Shown here: positions 59,709-64,000 of the stretch, piece by piece
How the letters are laid out: each line of letters starts with the position of its first letter
Position numbering within the stretch: position 1 is the first letter of the stretch
Assembly (NCBI GenBank): GCA_045602925.1
Contig: JAZSCN010000009.1
Span: 28,099-92,098 of the forward strand
Source of the DNA: UBA7477 sp045602925
GTDB taxonomy: Bacteria > Bacillota > Clostridia > Oscillospirales > Ruminococcaceae
Reading direction: 5' to 3'
DNA length: 64,000 nt
Translations under genes and position numbers: made by a program
Notes under the pieces: model-generated
Database searches by the model: none
Seen by the model: only the letters and a program-made list of their open reading frames with translations
Told to the model about the DNA's origin: nothing

Positions 59709-61223
59709 ATGAATCTTCGACCTGATGATATTACTGATATCATAAAGCATCAAATAAAAAACTACCGCAGTAAGCTTGAGCTTTCAGACGTTGGTACAGT
59801 CGTTACAGTAGGTGACGGTATCTCAAAGATTCACGGCCTTGATAACTGTATGAGTGGTGAGCTTTTAGAGTTTGATTGTGGTGTATATGGAATGGCGCTT
59901 AACCTTGAAACTAATTTTGTCGGAGCCGTACTTCTCGGTTCTGATGAAGACATCAAGGAAGGCACACAGGTTAAAAGAACAGGAAAGATTGTTTCTGTAC
60001 CGGTCGGTGATGAACTACTGGGACGTGTTGTAAACGCACTCGGTGAGCCAATCGACGGTAAGGGACCTGTTCTCACAACCGAAACAAGACCAATTGAAAC
60101 ACCTGCTTTTGGTGTTATTACAAGAAAGTCTGTAAATCGTCCACTGCAGACAGGTATCAAAGCTATAGACTCTATGATTCCTATTGGTCGTGGACAGCGT
60201 GAGCTTATTATCGGTGACAGACAGACCGGTAAAACAGCTATTGCCCTTGATACAATCATCAATCAGAAGGGTAAAGACGTTATCTGTATCTATGTAGCTA
60301 TAGGTCAAAAGCGTTCAACAGTAGCTAATGTCGTAGAAACACTTGAAAAAGCCGGTGCAATGGAATATACAATCGTTGTTGCTGCTACTGCATCAGAGCT
60401 CGCACCACTTCAGTATATTTCTCCATATTCAGGTTGTGCTATGGGTGAACACTTCATGCTTCAGGGTAAGGACGTTCTCTGTGTTTACGATGACCTCTCC
60501 AAGCATGCTGTTGCTTACAGAACCATGTCACTGCTTCTCCAAAGACCAACAGGTCGTGAAGCTTATCCGGGTGACGTATTCTATCTCCATTCAAGACTGC
60601 TTGAAAGAGCTTGTAGCTTAAATGAAGATTACGGTGGAGGTACACTAACTGCACTTCCTATTATCGAAACACAAGCAGGCGACGTTTCTGCTTATATTCC
60701 AACAAACGTTATTTCAATTACAGACGGTCAGATATTCCTCGAAACAGAGCTTTTCTATTCTGGTATTAGACCTGCTGTTAACCCTGGTATCTCTGTATCC
60801 AGAGTTGGTGGCTCGGCACAGATTAAGGCTATGAAGAAGGTTTCCGGCTCGCTGAAGCTTCTCTATTCTCAATACAGAGAGTTACAGTCATTCTCACAGT
60901 TCGGCTCTGACCTTGACAAAGATACTAAGGATAGACTTGCACAGGGTGAACGTATCGTTGGCGTATTAAAGCAGGGTAGAAACGCTCCTCTTAGAGTTGA
61001 ACAACAAGTTGTTATCATATATGCAGTTGTTAATAACTATCTTGCAGATATCGCTGTTGCTGATATTGATGAGTATCAGCGTGAGCTTTTTGATTACATT
61101 GAAACAACTCATAATGAGATATATCAGTCTATTCTCGATACTAAGGACCTCACCAAAGAAAACGAAGAAGCTCTCAAGAGTGTTCTCGTTGAATTTGGAA
61201 ATAAGTTTTTAAGTACCAAGTAA
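59709..61223 (+). CDS. atpA: ATP synthase F1 subunit alpha
   Basis: A 504-residue non-catalytic nucleotide-binding subunit of the F1 hexamer. It has VGDGISKIHGLDNCMSGEL in the N-terminal barrel, Walker A GDRQTGKTA (169-177), IYVAIGQKRSTVANVVETLE, VVYDDL-like VCVYDDLSKHAVAYR, the arginine-finger region GIRPAVNPGISVSRVGGSAQ, and the C-terminal helical domain. It starts 17 bp after atpH with AAAGGTAAG. Confidence 0.98.
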   Translation: MNLRPDDITDIIKHQIKNYRSKLELSDVGTVVTVGDGISKIHGLDNCMSGELLEFDCGVYGMALNLETNFVGAVLLGSDEDIKEGTQVKRTGKIVSVPVGDELLGRVVNALGEPIDGKGPVLTTETRPIETPAFGVITRKSVNRPLQTGIKAIDSMIPIGRGQRELIIGDRQTGKTAIALDTIINQKGKDVICIYVAIGQKRSTVANVVETLEKAGAMEYTIVVAATASELAPLQYISPYSGCAMGEHFMLQGKDVLCVYDDLSKHAVAYRTMSLLLQRPTGREAYPGDVFYLHSRLLERACSLNEDYGGGTLTALPIIETQAGDVSAYIPTNVISITDGQIFLETELFYSGIRPAVNPGISVSRVGGSAQIKAMKKVSGSLKLLYSQYRELQSFSQFGSDLDKDTKDRLAQGERIVGVLKQGRNAPLRVEQQVVIIYAVVNNYLADIAVADIDEYQRELFDYIETTHNEIYQSILDTKDLTKENEEALKSVLVEFGNKFLSTK

Positions 61224-61235
61224 GGAGCAGGTTTT

Positions 61236-62102
61236 ATGGCAACAGCTAATATGAAGGCGGTAAAACGCCGAATAAAAAGCGTTGAAAGCACAAAGCAGAT
61301 AACTAAAGCTATGCAGCTTGTTGCCTCTTCAAAGCTTCGACGCGCAAAAGAAAAAGCTGAACATGCTCAGCCGTATTTTAATACTCTTTATGAAACAATG
61401 TGTGACATTTCGTCTGATAAGCTTGTTCGTTCTATGTTTCTCTCTGAGCAAATGAGAAAATCGACACTTCTTATTGTTATTGCTGGTGACAGAGGTCTTG
61501 CAGGTGGCTTTAATCACAATGTATTAAAGCTTGCAACAAATAGAGCTAATGAGATTAAAGAGTCGGGCAGGGAAGTCAAGATACTCGCTATAGGTAAGAA
61601 ATCTATTGAGTATTTTGAAAAGCGAAATTTTGAAGTTGTAAAGTCTTACTTCGGTATATTTGATAATACTCCCGAAGAAGTTTTAGAAGAGATTTCAACC
61701 TTTATCATAAGCCAGATGAAGTTGCAGGAAATCGGCTCTGTAGAGCTTGTATATACAACTTTCGTTTCTTCTCTTACTCAAGAACCTATGAACATTTCGG
61801 TTCTGCCTATTGACACTATTCCTGAGGTAAGCACTAAGCCTAAGGGTGTTACTGTGTACGAGCCTTCTCCTGAAGAGCTTTTTGACAGTCTTGTTCCACT
61901 ATATCTATCGGGAATGCTGTACAGCTCAATTGTTGATTCCTATGCTTCTGAGCTTGCTGCAAGAAGAAACGCAATGGAAAATGCAACAGACAATGCTGAT
62001 GAAATGATAAGCACATTATCGCTTCAATATAATAGAGCTAGACAAGCTCAAATTACCCAGGAGCTTACTGAAATTGTTTCGGGCTCAATGAGAGGCAATT
62101 AA
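61236..62102 (+). CDS. atpG: ATP synthase F1 subunit gamma
   Basis: The 288-residue central rotor shaft. The N-terminal helix MKAVKRRIKSVESTKQITKA and MQLVASSKLRRAKEKAE, the mid-domain LLIVIAGDRGLAGGFNHNVL, and the C-terminal SELAARRNAMENATDNADEM with NRARQAQITQELTEIVSG are all conserved. It follows atpA by 12 bp behind AAGGAG and precedes atpD by 28 bp. Confidence 0.97.
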   Translation: MATANMKAVKRRIKSVESTKQITKAMQLVASSKLRRAKEKAEHAQPYFNTLYETMCDISSDKLVRSMFLSEQMRKSTLLIVIAGDRGLAGGFNHNVLKLATNRANEIKESGREVKILAIGKKSIEYFEKRNFEVVKSYFGIFDNTPEEVLEEISTFIISQMKLQEIGSVELVYTTFVSSLTQEPMNISVLPIDTIPEVSTKPKGVTVYEPSPEELFDSLVPLYLSGMLYSSIVDSYASELAARRNAMENATDNADEMISTLSLQYNRARQAQITQELTEIVSGSMRGN

Positions 62103-62130
62103 TTTAATCCATACAGAAGGGTTGATATTT

Positions 62131-63534
62131 ATGCAATCAAATAATATAGGAAAGGTTGTTCAGATTGTCGGTGCCGTTGTCGACATCAGATTTTCTAAGA
62201 ATAATCTACCAAAGCTTTTAAATGCTATTGAAATTGATAATAACGGCGAAAAGCTTGTTGTTGAGGTAGCTCAGCATATCGGTGATGATACCGTTAGATG
62301 TATTGCTATGAGCTCTACCGACGGCCTTGTTCGTGGCATTGATGCTATCGATACAGGAAAGACAATCTCTGTTCCTGTTGGCGAAAAAACACTTTCAAGA
62401 ATGTTTAATCTTTTGGGCGAACCAATTGACAATATGCCTTTTGAAGAAGATTCTGAACGATGGGAAATTCACCGCCAGGCCCCTTCTTATGAAGAGCAGG
62501 CTGCTTCTACAGAAGTTCTTGAAACAGGTATCAAAGTAATTGACCTTATCGCTCCTTACCTCAAGGGCGGTAAAATCGGTCTTTTCGGTGGTGCCGGAGT
62601 TGGTAAGACAGTTCTTATTCAGGAGCTTATCAACAATGTTGCAAACCAGCATGGTGGTATCTCTGTTTTCACAGGTGTTGGTGAAAGAACCAGAGAGGGT
62701 AATGACCTTTATAATGAAATGAAAGAATCCGGAGTTATTGATAAGACCGTACTTGTTTATGGTCAGATGAATGAGCCTCCTGGAGCTAGAATGAGAGTTG
62801 GTCTTTCAGGACTTACTATGGCTGAATATTTTAGAGATGTTCAAGGACAGGACGTTCTTCTCTTTATTGATAACATCTTTAGATTTACACAAGCCGGCTC
62901 TGAGGTTTCTGCGCTTTTAGGACGTATGCCTTCAGCCGTTGGCTATCAGCCAACCCTCGCAACAGAAATGGGAGCTTTACAGGAAAGAATTACATCAACA
63001 AACAAGGGTTCTATCACATCAGTTCAGGCTGTATATGTTCCTGCCGATGACCTTACTGACCCAGCTCCAGCTACAACCTTTGCTCACCTTGATGCAAAGA
63101 CAGTTCTTTCGAGAAACATCGCTTCACTCGGTATCTATCCGGCTGTTGACCCGCTTGATTCTACATCCAGAATTCTTTCGCCTGATATCGTTGGCCAGGA
63201 ACACTACGACGTTGCAAGAGCTGTACAGTCTATTCTGCAACGTTACAATGAGCTTCAGGACATTATTGCTATTATGGGTATGGATGAACTTTCTGATGAA
63301 GACAAGACTACTGTTGCTCGTGCAAGAAAGATTCAAAGATTCCTCTCACAGCCATTTAATGTTGCTGAACAGTTTACAGGTATGCAGGGTAAGTATGTTC
63401 CACTTAAGGAAACAATTCGTGGCTTTAAGGAAATCATTGAAGGTAAGCATGATAATCTTCCTGAATCTGCATTCTTGTTCGTTGGTACAATAGAAGAAGC
63501 TATAGAAAAGGCAAAGGCTTCTGAACAGAGGTAA
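62131..63534 (+). CDS. atpD: ATP synthase F1 subunit beta
   Basis: The 467-residue catalytic subunit. Marks are IGKVVQIVGAVVDIRF, Walker A GGAGVGKTV (153-161), GVGERTREGNDLYNEM with the catalytic glutamate, VYGQMNEPPGARMRVGL, Walker B VLLFIDNIF, and the ALLGRMPSAVGYQPTLATEM stretch just before the DELSDEED-like element MDELSDEDKTTVARARKIQR. ATG 62131 is chosen with AGAAGGG upstream; the in-frame TTG 62122 is too close to that site. Confidence 0.98.
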   Translation: MQSNNIGKVVQIVGAVVDIRFSKNNLPKLLNAIEIDNNGEKLVVEVAQHIGDDTVRCIAMSSTDGLVRGIDAIDTGKTISVPVGEKTLSRMFNLLGEPIDNMPFEEDSERWEIHRQAPSYEEQAASTEVLETGIKVIDLIAPYLKGGKIGLFGGAGVGKTVLIQELINNVANQHGGISVFTGVGERTREGNDLYNEMKESGVIDKTVLVYGQMNEPPGARMRVGLSGLTMAEYFRDVQGQDVLLFIDNIFRFTQAGSEVSALLGRMPSAVGYQPTLATEMGALQERITSTNKGSITSVQAVYVPADDLTDPAPATTFAHLDAKTVLSRNIASLGIYPAVDPLDSTSRILSPDIVGQEHYDVARAVQSILQRYNELQDIIAIMGMDELSDEDKTTVARARKIQRFLSQPFNVAEQFTGMQGKYVPLKETIRGFKEIIEGKHDNLPESAFLFVGTIEEAIEKAKASEQR

Positions 63535-63539
63535 TTACT

Positions 63540-63797
63540 ATGAATAGTTACACCTTAAAGATTTCATCACCTGTTCAGACTGTAACAATTGAGAATGTCA
63601 CAAAAACTATCCTTAGAAGTATAGCAGGGGATATAGGCATTCTTGCAGGTCATATTCCTTATGCTTCTGCTGTAAAAGCAGGTGTAGTTAAATGCACTTT
63701 AGCTGATGGAAGCAACCGTGAGATAACTATTTCTAACGGAATAGTTGATATTAAGAACAATCTTGTTACAATCCTAACACAGACTATTTCAGAATAA
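63540..63797 (+). CDS. atpC: ATP synthase F1 subunit epsilon, short form
   Basis: An 85-residue protein containing only the N-terminal beta-sandwich of epsilon: YTLKISSPVQTV, GDIGILAGHIPYASAVKAGV with the conserved (G)D.GI..(G)H region, and ISNGIVDIKNNLVTILTQT at the end. Typical epsilon has about 130-140 residues with a two-helix C-terminal domain that can inhibit ATP hydrolysis. Here the stop is followed directly by the operon terminator, so the short form is real and no second fragment is present. It starts 5 bp after atpD. Confidence 0.92.
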   Translation: MNSYTLKISSPVQTVTIENVTKTILRSIAGDIGILAGHIPYASAVKAGVVKCTLADGSNREITISNGIVDIKNNLVTILTQTISE

Positions 63798-63803
63798 TAT
63801 TTT

Positions 63804-63836
63804 ACAGCCGTTCATTTGTTGTTCGGCTGTATTTTA
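63804..63836 (+). terminator. Terminator of the ATP synthase operon
   Basis: ACAGCCG (63804-63810) pairs with CGGCTGT (63824-63830), followed by ATTTTAT. Confidence 0.8.
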
Positions 63837-63846
63837 TCAAAAACGT

Positions 63847-63888
63847 GGCATTTATCCCACCACTTCTACAAGTGGTGGGATAAATGCC
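63847..63888. repeat. Perfect 19-bp inverted repeat (42-nt hairpin)
   Basis: Bases 63847-63865 are the exact reverse complement of 63870-63888, with a CTAC loop. It lies just after the atp terminator and has no T-run, so it is more than a simple terminator. It could be a REP/IS200-end-like element or a regulatory RNA hairpin for the next gene. Confidence 0.75.
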
Positions 63889-63985
63889 TAAAAATTTGTT
63901 TGCTACAGATATAGCATTTTAAAAAATAATGTGTTATGGTATATACAGAGAATGTTTCTCTAAATCTAAAGAAAGGAGACACTGT

Positions 63986-64000
63986 ATGTACATGACGATT
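63986..64000 (+). CDS. Start of a gene of unknown product (3'-partial)
   Basis: AAAGGAGA (63972-63979) is followed 6 bp later by ATG 63986; the frame reads MYMTI and runs off the window. The strong ribosome site supports a real start, but five codons do not allow a function. A small hairpin GAGAA/TTCTC (63948-63960) lies in its leader. Confidence 0.5.

Noticed and set aside
1..64000. CRISPR arrays, insertion sequences, prophage or integrase genes
   Set aside because: No regular short repeats with spacers, no transposase, recombinase or phage structural gene is recognisable in any frame.

Overview
The window reads as a chromosome segment from a low-GC, strictly anaerobic-looking Gram-positive bacterium of the class Clostridia, most likely Ruminococcaceae/Oscillospiraceae. 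This placement is inferred from gene content and style: AT-rich DNA, strong GGAGG ribosome sites, near-consensus TTGACA-17-TATAAT promoters, a 4Fe-4S-rich oxidoreductase, YajC next to a TIGR04086 protein, HprK, WhiA and RapZ, and signal-peptide remnants of the Ruminococcus type. No rRNA, CRISPR array, transposase or phage gene is visible. Coding density is high and nearly all genes are intact.

Layout. 1-5749: the 3' part of an Fe-S/FAD oxidoreductase, phosphatidylethanolamine synthesis (pssA, psd), a membrane-anchored GH10-like hydrolase, yajC and a TIGR04086 membrane protein. 5849-11979: a modular GH3 glycosidase, then a promoter-driven operon (HD hydrolase, FMN-dependent hydroxy-acid oxidase-like protein, TIM-barrel epimerase, and an SDR dehydrogenase interrupted by an in-frame TAG). 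12054-18212 (minus strand): type I glutamine synthetase, a YtrA-type GntR/ABC transporter operon with its own promoter-operator, a FemAB-like aminoacyltransferase and tRNA-Pro(CGG). 18434-23226: a surface-polysaccharide operon (two GT2 glycosyltransferases, a Wzm/Wzt-type ABC exporter, UDP-galactopyranose mutase). 23309-31269: thioesterase, HAD phosphatase, MscS channel, an Fe-S/FrhB/pyruvyltransferase fusion, tRNA-Leu(UAG) with a tandem tRNA-derived repeat behind it, patatin, BioY, a small (p)ppGpp synthetase and a SIMPL protein. 31307-33073 (minus): a stand-alone FakA C-terminal-like domain, a TSCPD protein and a divergent PRPP synthetase.

33321-51633 is a run of tightly packed plus-strand housekeeping genes: murD, two M42 aminopeptidases, a GNAT protein, an aluminium-resistance/methionine gamma-lyase-like PLP enzyme, hprK, a PHP phosphatase, murB, rapZ, whiA, dnaE, sbcD, sbcC and a DegV protein. 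Stops overlap starts at several junctions, so parts of this are clearly co-transcribed. 51634-56970 is the most accessory-looking part: two tandem ECF-sigma-like promoters, decayed signal-peptide leaders, two paralogous surface proteins of unknown function, and a two-permease ABC transporter with its ATPase. 57200-63797 is a complete F1Fo ATP synthase operon in the order I-a-c-b-delta-alpha-gamma-beta-epsilon. Its c subunit carries the two-carboxylate motif associated with sodium coupling, and its epsilon subunit lacks the C-terminal helical domain. The window ends at the first codons of another gene.

I did not find one clearly new large system. The best leads are the tandem tRNA-3'-end-derived repeats behind tRNA-Leu, the ECF-promoter/lipoprotein/ABC module with decayed leaders, a possible small antisense-strand RNA near 8.65 kb, the GH3 enzyme with an inserted beta-trefoil, and the sodium-type ATP synthase with a short epsilon.
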